Shown piece by piece: positions 1 to 6,889 of a DNA stretch of 8,395 bases (the stretch's first letter is position 1; every line of letters begins with the position of its first letter). The notes beneath the pieces were generated by a model. The model had not been told where the DNA came from and did not search any database. It was given only the letters and a program-made list of their open reading frames with translations. The stretch spans positions 1-8,395 of the forward strand of contig CALMDI010000519.1 in the NCBI GenBank assembly GCA_937864975.1, in the 5' to 3' direction. Position numbers and translations under genes: made by a program. The stretch is from an uncultured Chloroflexota bacterium (GTDB lineage Bacteria; Chloroflexota; Anaerolineae; Aggregatilineales; Phototrophicaceae).

Positions 1-1781
1 CGGCAGGGCTGCGGATGCTGGACGTGCGCCAGCTTTCGCCCGCGCAGCGCGACGCGATTCGAGGCTACTTCTCGGAGGAAGTCTTCCCAGTGCTGACGCC
101 GCTCGCCGTTGACCGCGCGCGTCCGTTTCCGTTTATCTCCAATTTAAGTCTCAATCTTGCCATGTGGCTGCGACGCGTGGACGACCCGGACGACGATCTG
201 GAATTCGTGCGCCTCAAAATTCCCGATGTCCTGCCGCGGCTGGTGAGCCTGAGCGATGTGATGCGGCGTTACGGGGACGGCGGCCGCGTGCCCGATATTT
301 TTGTCTGGCTCGAAGACGTGATTTCCGACAACCTCGACCTGCTCTTTCCCGGTATGGAAGTGGTCGAGCACTCGTCATTTCGAATCACGCGGAACGCGGA
401 CATCGATTACGAGTACGAGCAGGAAGAAGCGCATCTGGACGTGAGCGAGCTGGTGCAGGAAGGCTTGCGCGAGCGCCGCTTCGGTCCCATCGTGCGGCTG
501 AGCGTGCCGGGCGATATCAGCCGCAAGACGCTGAGCCAGTTGATCGAGCAGTTGGAAGTGGACAGCGAGCGCGACGTTTACCAACTCGACGGCGCGCTCG
601 GTTCCAGCAGCCTGATGGAACTGATGGTCGTGGATCGTCCTGACCTCAAGTACCCTGTGCATATCCCGCGCCCGATGGAAGGCATGGACGACGAACGCAG
701 CATCTTCGCGACGATTCGCCGGGGCGACGTGCTGGTGCATCATCCCTACGATTCGTATGGTCCGGTGGAGAACTTTTTCTGGGCAGCCGCGCACGACCCG
801 CAGGTGCTGGCGATTAAGGCGACGCTGTATCGTGTCGGCAACAATTCGCCCGTGGTGCAGGCGCTGATGGAGGCGCGGGAAAATAATAAGCAGGTCGCGG
901 TGCTGGTCGAGTTGAAGGCGCGCTTTGACGAGGAGAATAATCTCGGCTGGGCGCGCGCGATGGACGAAAAAGGCGTGCACGTCACCTATGGCGTGGAAGA
1001 GCTGCCGGTGAAGACCCACGCGAAGATCGCGCTCGTCGTGCGGCGCGAGCCGGACGGCGTCGTGCGCTATGTGCATCTGGGCACCGGCAATTACAACGCG
1101 GCAACCGCGCGGCTCTACACTGACCTCGGCTTGTTCACCTGCAACCGCGAGATCGCGGAGGATGCCACGCGGCTGTTCAACCGGCTCACGGGTTACGCGC
1201 CCGCGACGACGTATCGCCGCCTGCTGGTCGCGCCCGATTATCTGCTGCCGGGGCTGATCGACCTGATCGACAACGAGATCGCGGCGGCGAAGGCGGGCAA
1301 AGAGGCGCGTCTGATCTTGAAGATGAACAATCTCGAAGACGACGTGATGATTCGCAAGCTCTATCAGGCGTCCCAGGCAGGCGTGAGCATCGACCTGAAT
1401 GTGCGCGGGTTGTGCTGCCTGCGTCCGGGCTTGCCCGGCATCAGCGAGAATATTCGCGTCCGCAGTATCGTCGGGCGCTTCCTGGAGCACACGCGCATCT
1501 TTTACTTTCACAACGCGCCGCCCGAACAGCGCATGTGGCTTGGCTCCGCCGACCTGATGCGGCGAAACCTCTACAATCGGCTGGAAGTGGTGTTTCCGGT
1601 GCTGGACGAGCGGCTTCAGCACCAGGTCTATCGCATCCTCATGACCTCGGTGACAGATAATCAGAAATCATGGGAGCTTGCGCCCGATACCTGCTACTAT
1701 CGTGTGCTCCCCGCGCCCGATGAGTCCGCCGTCGACAGCCAGCAGATGTTCATGCGCGACAGTCACGGTCTGCGGCTATGA
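1..1781 (+). CDS. ppk1: Polyphosphate kinase 1 (PPK1), 5'-truncated by window edge
   Basis: PPK1 reversibly transfers the gamma-phosphate of ATP onto inorganic polyphosphate through a phosphohistidine intermediate. The frame is open from base 3, and the ATG at 15 is internal: the protein is already inside the N-terminal domain, reaching the hallmark VFPVLTPLAVD and PFPFISNLSLNLA stretches within 50 residues. Counting from that ATG (588 residues), the autophosphorylated histidine lies in KTHAK at residue 335 and the second catalytic histidine in FLEHTR at residue 492. Their spacing of 157 matches His435/His592 of E. coli PPK, so about 100 N-terminal residues lie upstream and the full protein should be near 688 residues. 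The HLGTGNYN and YTDLGLFT motifs of the phospholipase-D-like domain lie between the two histidines. The C-terminus is complete (TGA at 1779-1781). The gene converges on the restriction operon. No exopolyphosphatase gene is in view. Confidence 0.97.
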   Translation, partial: AGLRMLDVRQLSPAQRDAIRGYFSEEVFPVLTPLAVDRARPFPFISNLSLNLAMWLRRVDDPDDDLEFVRLKIPDVLPRLVSLSDVMRRYGDGGRVPDIFVWLEDVISDNLDLLFPGMEVVEHSSFRITRNADIDYEYEQEEAHLDVSELVQEGLRERRFGPIVRLSVPGDISRKTLSQLIEQLEVDSERDVYQLDGALGSSSLMELMVVDRPDLKYPVHIPRPMEGMDDERSIFATIRRGDVLVHHPYDSYGPVENFFWAAAHDPQVLAIKATLYRVGNNSPVVQALMEARENNKQVAVLVELKARFDEENNLGWARAMDEKGVHVTYGVEELPVKTHAKIALVVRREPDGVVRYVHLGTGNYNAATARLYTDLGLFTCNREIAEDATRLFNRLTGYAPATTYRRLLVAPDYLLPGLIDLIDNEIAAAKAGKEARLILKMNNLEDDVMIRKLYQASQAGVSIDLNVRGLCCLRPGLPGISENIRVRSIVGRFLEHTRIFYFHNAPPEQRMWLGSADLMRRNLYNRLEVVFPVLDERLQHQVYRILMTSVTDNQKSWELAPDTCYYRVLPAPDESAVDSQQMFMRDSHGLRL

Positions 1782-1791
1782 GAAGCGCAAC

Positions 1792-1807
1792 CTGATTTCT
1801 CAATCAG
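1792..1807. other. Small hairpin between convergent ppk1 and endonuclease genes
   Basis: Six-base arms CTGATT and AATCAG flank a four-base TCTC loop in the 45-base gap between the two convergent stop codons. The stem is AT-rich and no T-run follows on either strand, so it is at best a weak bidirectional terminator. It is the only structure I can see in this gap. Confidence 0.3.
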
Positions 1808-1826
1808 CCGGAGTGATAACCCAGAT

Positions 1827-2675
1827 TCATAAATGGATTTCAAAAGCGTCGGACGGCGGCTCAATACCGAGGAATTCTCGATAGATTCTTTCTTTGTAGT
1901 CAACGCCGATTTCATTCACCGCATCAATAAACGCATTATAGGTTCCCTGACCGCCAATCTTCTCCCAGAATTCCTCTCCGATAAGTACAACTTTATCCTG
2001 AGTCATATCAAACCAACGCTTCGGAAAGCCCCAATCATAATCCGCTTTCCTGCCGTAGGGGTTATAGGGAAGGGCATAATACGCCTCATCCACTTGCACA
2101 GGCTCCATACTATAAAGCTTAAGCAGTTTTTCTTTACTCACCTTGGTGATGTCACTGTTTGGCAGAGGCGATTTTAACTCGAAGCTGTAGCGCCTGTTTG
2201 TCGTTTTAGACTCGACATAGACATCGCAAACCACGGTAATGGGAATAGGTTGTCCATCGCCCTGAATGACGTAGGCGAGTTCTGAGTCCCAATCCGGTTT
2301 TAGTCGTTTTTGTCCGCGCGGCACATGTTCAAGTCGATTCAAAACTTCGGTGATGCGCCGGAGTCGTTCTGTTTTAACAGTTCCACGAATTGTGTATCCA
2401 ATTTCAGCATGTCCTAGTCCACGTTGAGCGGCGACCACAGCCAATTGTTCCCATACTTTTCCAAAAGGTGTCACAAATCTGCGCTCAAAATGAGACCCTT
2501 TGAAAATTTCGTCTGGAACTAAAGCCGCGTACAAGGGTTTTTTGGCATGATGCTCGTCTTCTAAAAAGGGGTCATTATAGAGAACGTTATTCATTACACG
2601 ATCCATCATGGTCTTTATAAGTGTTTGGATAGCAACTTTCATCGGCGCGGCGTCTGCCGCGTGATTTTCCATCAC
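1827..2675 (-). CDS. TdeIII/MjaII-family type II restriction endonuclease (probable GGNCC cutter)
   Basis: This is the nuclease of a type II restriction-modification pair and would cleave unmethylated DNA in the cytoplasm. The 282-residue protein shows a PD-(D/E)xK-type core: Asp151 (VCDVYVES), then Glu166 and Lys168 in SFELKSPLPNSD, followed by TKVSKEKLLKLYSM. That block is what I associate with the TdeIII family (Pfam RE_TdeIII), whose named members TdeIII and MjaII recognise GGNCC. Family assignment is from recognition, and specificity is inferred. The GTG at 2673-2675 is followed at once by ATG, and both overlap the TGA of the upstream methyltransferase, so the two genes are translationally coupled. 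Reading is intact with no internal stop. Base use is AT-richer than the flanks: row 1861-1920 is 24/60 G+C against 37/60 for row 181-240 of ppk1. This supports acquisition by transfer. Confidence 0.87.
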   Translation of the reverse strand: MMENHAADAAPMKVAIQTLIKTMMDRVMNNVLYNDPFLEDEHHAKKPLYAALVPDEIFKGSHFERRFVTPFGKVWEQLAVVAAQRGLGHAEIGYTIRGTVKTERLRRITEVLNRLEHVPRGQKRLKPDWDSELAYVIQGDGQPIPITVVCDVYVESKTTNRRYSFELKSPLPNSDITKVSKEKLLKLYSMEPVQVDEAYYALPYNPYGRKADYDWGFPKRWFDMTQDKVVLIGEEFWEKIGGQGTYNAFIDAVNEIGVDYKERIYREFLGIEPPSDAFEIHL

Positions 2676-3895
2676 GGCTTCCGCCAGATAAATACACTTT
2701 CAAAGAAATCCGTCGATCTCCTGCCAGTTCTCCGATTAACGTGTCGCTGAACAACGTGCTCGACTTCGACACCAGCTAATTGTGCAATCTCCCTATACAA
2801 GTCTGCTCTGTCACCCGCCACAACGATAAGGCGTCCGCCAGACGGCATAGCCTGTGTGGCACGGCGAAACGTAGCAGCGATATCCTGTTTATACTGCTCC
2901 TTGGCTTTTTGGCTTGACCCATTCGCGGCAGCGCCTATTTCCCGACTTCGATTGTCGTTCAGCCCTAGCAATTGATAGGCATAGGCGTGCTGCTCATGAT
3001 AGTCGATCAGACCAACGTATGGAGGGCTGGTGATGACTCCATCGATAGGAGGGAAGCTCGCCTGTCTGCTATCGTCATGATGAACAGTAACGGAGGCGTC
3101 CGTACGATAACGCGAAAACTCTTCAATGCGCTTCAGCGTGTCGTGGCTGTATCGCGAAAGGAACTTAAGCGCTTCATCAGTCGGTGAGCAAGTTCGAGAG
3201 TGTTTAAAGCACCAATAAGGCTCGGTTTGGGGATGCTTCGGAAAATCAAGGTCAAAGTGTTTTGTGAGACGTGCCGACCGAGCCGAGCGAGACAAAATAA
3301 CTTTGAGCAAATCCGTGTATTCGTATCCTTCTTTGTCGATTAAACCGTGATAGGTGGTTAGTTCAGATAGCGCCTGGGGAGCAAACCACATTGTCAGGTA
3401 TTCATTGTCAGTGACTGTCTCGGAACTTTCGTAATGCTCGCCGAACAGGGGTAACATGCCGCTTGAACGCCGAGTCTTCGTGGTCGTTTTGTGAAGGATG
3501 TCTAAAACTTCGTGCTTAACTTTTTTTATATCGTATTGAGCGGTCTTAGCACGACATAAAAGGACATTAAAAGCTGAAATATCAAACCCAACAGAATTGA
3601 TTCCTAACTCATTGGCTTGGACAAGCGTAGTGCCTGACCCAACGAAGGGGTCAGCAACTGTTTGTCCAGGGGAGAAGTATTTTCGCAAGAATATCTCGAC
3701 AAGCTGTGGAATGAATTTACCTAAATAGGGGTGCAGTCGATGGATGTGTTTAGTTCGTTCGCGTTCCGGCAAATCTTTCTCGCGCCAGTTAAGGTTAAGG
3801 CAATCAATCGGGGTGTCATGACTCACTGTTGTCGGCACAGTGGGTTGCTTCCCATCCTCGTAAGACGACACACGCTTTTCTTCATTTGTTGACAT
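2672..3895 (-). CDS. Site-specific DNA methyltransferase of the R-M pair (amino-methylating, probably N4-cytosine)
   Basis: This protein transfers a methyl group from S-adenosylmethionine to an exocyclic amino group of a base in the recognition site, protecting host DNA from the partner nuclease. In the 407 residues I see an N-terminal HPYLGKFIPQLV segment (about 55-66, motif X-like), the SAM-binding motif I DPFVGSGTT (82-90), GFDIS (103-107, motif II) and the catalytic motif IV TSPPY (289-293). TSPPY is typical of N4-cytosine and some N6-adenine enzymes. N4-cytosine is favoured here because the partner should recognise GGNCC, which contains no fixed adenine. The roughly 180 residues between motifs II and IV probably hold the target-recognition region, an alpha-like order. 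The gene is first in the operon, so protection is made before the nuclease. The ATG at 3893-3895 has only a weak GTGAG upstream. The gene appears intact. Confidence 0.92.
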   Translation of the reverse strand: MSTNEEKRVSSYEDGKQPTVPTTVSHDTPIDCLNLNWREKDLPERERTKHIHRLHPYLGKFIPQLVEIFLRKYFSPGQTVADPFVGSGTTLVQANELGINSVGFDISAFNVLLCRAKTAQYDIKKVKHEVLDILHKTTTKTRRSSGMLPLFGEHYESSETVTDNEYLTMWFAPQALSELTTYHGLIDKEGYEYTDLLKVILSRSARSARLTKHFDLDFPKHPQTEPYWCFKHSRTCSPTDEALKFLSRYSHDTLKRIEEFSRYRTDASVTVHHDDSRQASFPPIDGVITSPPYVGLIDYHEQHAYAYQLLGLNDNRSREIGAAANGSSQKAKEQYKQDIAATFRRATQAMPSGGRLIVVAGDRADLYREIAQLAGVEVEHVVQRHVNRRTGRRSTDFFESVFIWRKP

Positions 3896-4012
3896 TCATT
3901 ACTCACAAGCACAAGTTAAATTATGAAACTGGTAGGAAAAGGAATTGACGAACAGTACGCAGGGTTATCCGAACAAAATACTTTACCTCCAACAGAATTG
4001 CAACAAGTGCGA

Positions 4013-4071
4013 GGACCATCACGCGAAGTTATAACGATCTAACCTATATAATCGTTGCTCCCTCTCGACAA
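4013..4071 (-). promoter_or_regulatory. Candidate promoter/operator region of the R-M operon
   Basis: On the minus strand a TTGTCG hexamer (4066-4071) stands 17 bases before TATAGG (4043-4048). Each matches four of six sigma-70 consensus bases. Six-base inverted arms AACGAT (4033-4038) and ATCGTT (4051-4056) flank a 12-base spacer over this -10 region, as an operator might. A plus-strand TATAAT (4047-4052) sits in the same place but has no convincing -35. A GGACC sequence (4013-4017) lies some 25 bases downstream of the minus-strand -10. The assignment is by eye only. Confidence 0.35.
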
Positions 4072-4253
4072 AATTACAGAAAAGTGTCACAATGTTAAGA
4101 ACTGGCGATTGATGTTTCGCGGGCTGCTAAACCCCCTGCCACGCCACAAGAGTAGTTCTTTCCAAAAAACGCCTTACGTGTGCCATTGATCCGGTCGCTT
4201 GTGCCAAGCTGGCGGCGCGTTTTGCATTCCAGCCGATTTCGCGGCGCGAGTTA

Positions 4254-4260
4254 GGGAGGG
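4254..4260 (+). promoter_or_regulatory. Ribosome binding site fixing the GTG start at 4265
   Basis: GGGAGGG ends four bases before the GTG at 4265-4267, which begins the conserved family N-terminus (SLELCVIEGDGIG). The alternative start at 4199 would add 22 residues unlike the family and place this strong site inside the coding region. Confidence 0.7.
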
Positions 4261-4264
4261 TGAT

Positions 4265-5281
4265 GTGTCTCTGGAGCTTTGCGTCATCGAAGGCGACGGG
4301 ATCGGCAAAGAGGTCATCCCGGCGGCAATCGACGTCTTGCGCTGCGTGGCGCCGAACGTCACCATCCACCGCGCGGAAGCCGGGTGGGAAACCTTCCTCC
4401 GCTGCGGTACCTCGCTTCCCAACGATACACTGCGAATGGCGCACGAATGTGGCGCTGTCCTTTTTGGCGCGGCGGCATCCCCTTCGTATCCGGTGGATGG
4501 CTATTCCTCTCCGATTGTTCAGCTTCGCCGTGGTTTGCAAGCGTACGCCAACGTCCGCCCGACGCGCTACCTGCCGGTACCGACGGCGCGCGAAGGCGTC
4601 AATCTGGTCGTCGTGCGCGAAAACACGGAAGACCTTTACGTGGGTCACGAGCATACTGAAGACGAGGGACGCACGGGTATCGCGGAGAAGGTCATCACCC
4701 GCGGCGCGACTGAACGTGTCGCCCGCGTTGCCTACGAGATGGCAACCCGCGTCGGGCGCAAAAAGGTGACGATTGTTCACAAGGCGAACGTGCTCCCCCA
4801 GTCTGACGGGCTGTTTCGCAGCGTCGCGTTGGAAATCGCACAGGAATTTCCGCACATCCTGACGGAAGAACTCCTGGTCGATACCGCCGCTTACTGGCTG
4901 GTAAAAGACCCCACCCGCTACGACGTCATTCTCACCTCAAACCTCTACGGCGATATTCTGTCGGATATGGCGGCTGCGTGGGGCGGCGGGTTGGGTCTCG
5001 CACCGTCGCTGAGCGTGGGCGACAAGGTCGCCCTTGCCGAGCCGGTTCATGGCAGCGCCCCCGACATCGCCGGACAGGGGGTTGCCAACCCCACCGCCGC
5101 GATTCTGAGTATCGCCATGCTGCTGCGCCATCACTGGGGCAGGCACGAGGACGCGCTGGCGGTGGAAGGCGCCGTGTGCGATGCTCTGCGCGAAGGCAAT
5201 CATACCTCCGATATCTATACGGAAGGCGCCATCTCCACTGACGACTTTACCCGGCGTGTCTGCGCGCACCTCACTTCGTAA
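4265..5281 (+). CDS. Homoisocitrate dehydrogenase-like NAD-dependent beta-decarboxylating dehydrogenase
   Basis: Enzymes of this family oxidatively decarboxylate isocitrate, 3-isopropylmalate or homoisocitrate, using Mg/Mn and NAD(P). The GTG start gives 338 residues, usual for the short bacterial forms. Seen: IEGDGIG (8-14), the substrate-loop basic cluster LRRG (87-90), NVRP with Arg98, VRENTEDLY with catalytic Tyr125, VHKANVLP with catalytic Lys173, Asp206, and metal ligands Asp230/Asp234 in YGDILSDMAA. EPVHGSAPDIAG (259-270) also contains the Asp-Ile pair typical of NAD rather than NADP use. AEAGWETF...GTSLP, LFGAA.SP and the RR-containing loop resemble Thermus homoisocitrate dehydrogenase more than LeuB or NADP-Icd. 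That points to the alpha-aminoadipate lysine route or leucine/TCA roles. Substrate is not certain, since these enzymes are often promiscuous. No lysine or leucine pathway genes adjoin it. Confidence 0.9.
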   Translation: MSLELCVIEGDGIGKEVIPAAIDVLRCVAPNVTIHRAEAGWETFLRCGTSLPNDTLRMAHECGAVLFGAAASPSYPVDGYSSPIVQLRRGLQAYANVRPTRYLPVPTAREGVNLVVVRENTEDLYVGHEHTEDEGRTGIAEKVITRGATERVARVAYEMATRVGRKKVTIVHKANVLPQSDGLFRSVALEIAQEFPHILTEELLVDTAAYWLVKDPTRYDVILTSNLYGDILSDMAAAWGGGLGLAPSLSVGDKVALAEPVHGSAPDIAGQGVANPTAAILSIAMLLRHHWGRHEDALAVEGAVCDALREGNHTSDIYTEGAISTDDFTRRVCAHLTS

Positions 5282-5299
5282 ATAAGACATTGTTCTCAA

Positions 5300-5329
5300 T
5301 CGACACAACAACGATTCCTCAATTACGAT
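5300..5329 (+). promoter_or_regulatory. Candidate promoter of the pseudo-receiver gene
   Basis: TCGACA (5300-5305, five of six matches to TTGACA) stands 18 bases before TACGAT (5324-5329, four of six). Transcription would begin near 5336 and give a leader of about 30 bases with a GAGAGGG ribosome site at 5355-5361. The pair was chosen by eye in an 86-base gap. Read-through from the dehydrogenase gene is equally possible, as no clear terminator separates them. Confidence 0.35.
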
Positions 5330-5367
5330 AGAAGCAGTCATCAGCGGCTTCATCGAGAGGGATTGTT

Positions 5368-5748
5368 ATGCTTTCCGTCCTCATCGTCGACGACGACATT
5401 GCGACCCTCGACCGCATCCACACCATCCTCATGGGTACCGGCTATCAGGATATTTACGCGGGCAACGCGCGCACGGCGCTGGAAATGGCGTATCGCTTTC
5501 AGCCGCAGGTCGCGATTATTCCCGAACAGCTTCCCGATATGACCGGCAGCGATCTCTGCGCCCGACTTAAGAGCGACCCGTACTTTGAAAATCTGCGCGT
5601 TGTCGTCGTGACAACAGGGGAGCAGGTGCACATGCCGGGCTACTGGCGGCGCGTCGGCGCGGATGGTCAGCTTGCCATTCCCTATACGCCCGCCGATCTG
5701 ATCCGGGTCGTGCGCGGGGTTCTATCCATCGTTCCCGAATCGGTTTAA
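5368..5748 (+). CDS. Stand-alone receiver domain protein lacking the phosphoacceptor Asp (pseudo-receiver)
   Basis: The 126 residues form one CheY-like receiver domain with no output domain. The acidic pocket LIVDDD (5-10) is present, and Thr82/Thr83 occupy the Ser/Thr switch position. At residue 52, where family members have the phosphorylated Asp, the sequence reads AIIPEQLPDMTG, so the residue is Pro. At residue 104, where a Lys normally precedes Pro, it reads LAIPYTP, so the residue is Ile. It should therefore not be controlled by ordinary Asp phosphorylation and may work by constitutive or protein-partner signalling (inference). The start is supported by GAGAGGG six bases upstream. The next gene encodes a same-length-register receiver with all key residues; shared CxxLKSDP after the active-site loop suggests the two arose by duplication. 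The reading frame is intact, arguing against simple decay. Confidence 0.9.
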   Translation: MLSVLIVDDDIATLDRIHTILMGTGYQDIYAGNARTALEMAYRFQPQVAIIPEQLPDMTGSDLCARLKSDPYFENLRVVVVTTGEQVHMPGYWRRVGADGQLAIPYTPADLIRVVRGVLSIVPESV

Positions 5749-5795
5749 CGATTCTGTTATCCCTCTAACAACCTAAAAACAAACAATATTGAAAC

Positions 5796-5817
5796 AAAGG
5801 CGCCTTTCGCCTGTTTT
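5796..5817 (+). terminator. Rho-independent terminator between the two receiver genes
   Basis: A stem of AGGCG (5798-5802) and CGCCT (5808-5812) with a five-base CCTTT loop is followed by GTTTT. It lies about 50 bases after the stop of the pseudo-receiver gene. The stem is short and the T-run interrupted, so strength is uncertain. It also overlaps a perfect 12-base palindrome AAAGGCGCCTTT. Confidence 0.55.
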
Positions 5818-5821
5818 CGCG

Positions 5822-5850
5822 TTACGAATTCCTCGAAAGCACTCTAGAAT
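5822..5850 (+). promoter_or_regulatory. Candidate promoter of the second receiver gene
   Basis: TAGAAT (5845-5850, five of six to TATAAT) is preceded at 17 bases by TTACGA (5822-5827, three of six). It sits after the terminator at 5796-5817 and about 60 bases before the ATG at 5910, so the second receiver may be transcribed on its own. The -35 match is weak. Confidence 0.35.
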
Positions 5851-5909
5851 GAAACGGTATCGACCCACAGCGCGGAGCGACCGCGTATCCCAGACTGTGA
5901 GCGTGTTCA

Positions 5910-6299
5910 ATGGCTGTGGTCCTGATTATCGACGACGAAGAAGGCTTTCTGCACATCACCGAGGTCATTTTGCAGCGCGCGGGCTATACGACGCTGCGCG
6001 CCGTGAATGCTGTCGAGGGCTTATCGCTTGCCTACGAGCGCTGCCCGGACGTGATTATTCTGGACGATATGATGCCGGGGCTGTCGGGCAGCGAGGTGTG
6101 CCGGATGCTCAAGAGCGACCCGGAGCGCCAGCACGTGCCGATTATTATGCACAGCGCCGCCTCGCGAATGCGGAACCCCGATCACGTTCGCGCCATTCGC
6201 GCCGACGCGGTATTGCTGAAACCGACGATGCCGAAGGATCTTGTCGAAACCGTGTCACGCTTCGCGCACCCCAATGGCACACTGGTATCGCAGCACTAG
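5910..6299 (+). CDS. Stand-alone response regulator receiver domain protein (canonical)
   Basis: This 129-residue CheY-like receiver has no DNA-binding or enzymatic output domain. It should be phosphorylated by a partner histidine kinase and act by protein contact. Key residues are all present: acidic Asp8/Asp9 (IIDDEE), phosphoacceptor Asp52 in IILDDMMPG, Ser82 in IIMHSA, and Lys104 followed by Pro in LLKPTMP. The ATG at 5910 is the only reasonable start because TGA lies in frame at 5898-5900. The Shine-Dalgarno signal is poor (GTGAG-like). It aligns without gaps up to residue 104 with the preceding pseudo-receiver, including CRMLKSDP against CARLKSDP. No kinase gene is in the window, so its partner is unknown. 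Confidence 0.94.
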   Translation: MAVVLIIDDEEGFLHITEVILQRAGYTTLRAVNAVEGLSLAYERCPDVIILDDMMPGLSGSEVCRMLKSDPERQHVPIIMHSAASRMRNPDHVRAIRADAVLLKPTMPKDLVETVSRFAHPNGTLVSQH

Positions 6300-6341
6300 C
6301 TAACACGCGAACACGACCGTCCGCGAAGGAGTACCGCCGGT

Positions 6342-6771
6342 TTACCGGGGTTGGTTTCGATATTCCTGAATCAACGCGACCGCGGTACGCACCCCAGCCT
6401 CGACGCGAATCGTTTCGCCCAGAACTGCCGCTTTCTGACGCATCGCGGTATCGCTCACCGCCTGCCGCAGCGCTTGGGCGAGCGCGTCCGCGCCTTCCGA
6501 CAGCCGGATTGTCTCGTCCAGCAGCACCTGGAAGAACACCCATTTTGCCTTGCGCTTGCCGCACGCCCCGCCGCTCTGTTCCGCCTGCCGGACGCTCTCC
6601 TGAAGATCGGCATTCGCCGCCAGAGCGGGCACCCGATAGCTGTTGACGAACACCTTAAAGTTGGATGCCGCCGCGACCGACACGTCAAAGCCCGCGCTGC
6701 AACCCGAGCGCCAGCGCGATGTAAGGCTGCACGTCCCCACGGGAGCCGAACGCCAGCAAGCGGATGTACAC
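6342..6771 (-). pseudogene. Decayed glycosyltransferase (GT28/UGT-like), frameshifted and internally deleted
   Basis: Intact relatives (COG1819, roughly 400 residues) transfer sugar from a nucleotide donor to lipid or sterol-like acceptors. Reading from a GTG at 6769-6771, preceded by AGGGG, the protein opens with LLAFGSRGDVQPYIALALGL, the classic N-terminal signature of this family, then stops after 28 residues (TGA, 6685-6687). Shifting frame near 6690-6699 recovers AGFDVSVAA, FKVFVNSYRVP and VFFQVLLDETIRLSEGADA. A two-base loss in a CGCG run would explain the shift. Straight after GADA (about 6480-6490) the sequence jumps to a family-like C-terminus (SDTAMRQKAAVLGETIR, then VALIQEYRN, TAA at 6342-6344). 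The central part, including most of the donor-binding domain, some 270-300 residues, is missing. A functional short protein is very unlikely. Confidence 0.83.
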
Positions 6772-6889
6772 GAAACGAATTCCCCTGTGAAATCGTAATA
6801 CCTGTTAAGTAACGATATCGGCTCGCGGTTCAGGGCTTGACAGCCGTTTCGACCGAAATACTCATCCAACGTGCGGTTGTCGTAGAATC

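Larger units (their letters stand above)
3896..4264. other. Intergenic region between divergent R-M operon and dehydrogenase gene
   Basis: This 369-base gap has no credible gene. Its left two thirds (to about 4110) share the AT-rich character of the restriction operon and hold the candidate promoter and inverted repeat at 4013-4071, plus the palindrome GTTATAAC at 4028-4035. The right third is GC-richer and should carry the leader of the dehydrogenase gene, but I see no convincing plus-strand -35/-10 pair there. The edge of the acquired segment probably falls near 4100-4130, judged only by base composition. Confidence 0.5.

Noticed and set aside
375..1622. 415-codon open frame antisense to ppk1
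   Set aside because: It lies fully inside a well supported gene on the other strand. Its His/Arg/Gln-rich composition and lack of recognisable motifs are what GC-rich shadow frames give.
1782..4264. Insertion-sequence ends or target-site duplications flanking the R-M island
   Set aside because: I looked for matching direct or inverted repeats at both edges and found none convincing, and no transposase or integrase is present.
4127..4855. 242-codon minus-strand frame over the start of the dehydrogenase gene
   Set aside because: It overlaps a conserved enzyme in full and shows no family features, so it is a shadow frame.
6337..6348. CCGGT-TT-ACCGG inverted repeat as a terminator after the second receiver
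   Set aside because: The loop is two bases and no T-run follows on either strand. It also overlaps the end of the glycosyltransferase remnant, so chance GC-rich symmetry is more likely.
5789..6646. 285-codon plus-strand frame spanning the second receiver and the glycosyltransferase remnant
   Set aside because: It is Arg/Pro/Ser-rich with no motif and covers the receiver gene, whose frame has complete catalytic residues. It also runs through the terminator and promoter region.
6837..6842. Perfect TTGACA on the plus strand as a -35 box
   Set aside because: No acceptable -10 lies 16-18 bases downstream (ACTCAT at 17), and the good extended -10 at 6890 is too far away.
6772..6869. N-terminal extension of the minus-strand frame above the glycosyltransferase remnant, starting at a TTG at 6869
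   Set aside because: The segment reads open but resembles nothing I know. It precedes the better GTG start at 6769-6771, and its end is out of frame with the glycosyltransferase N-terminus.
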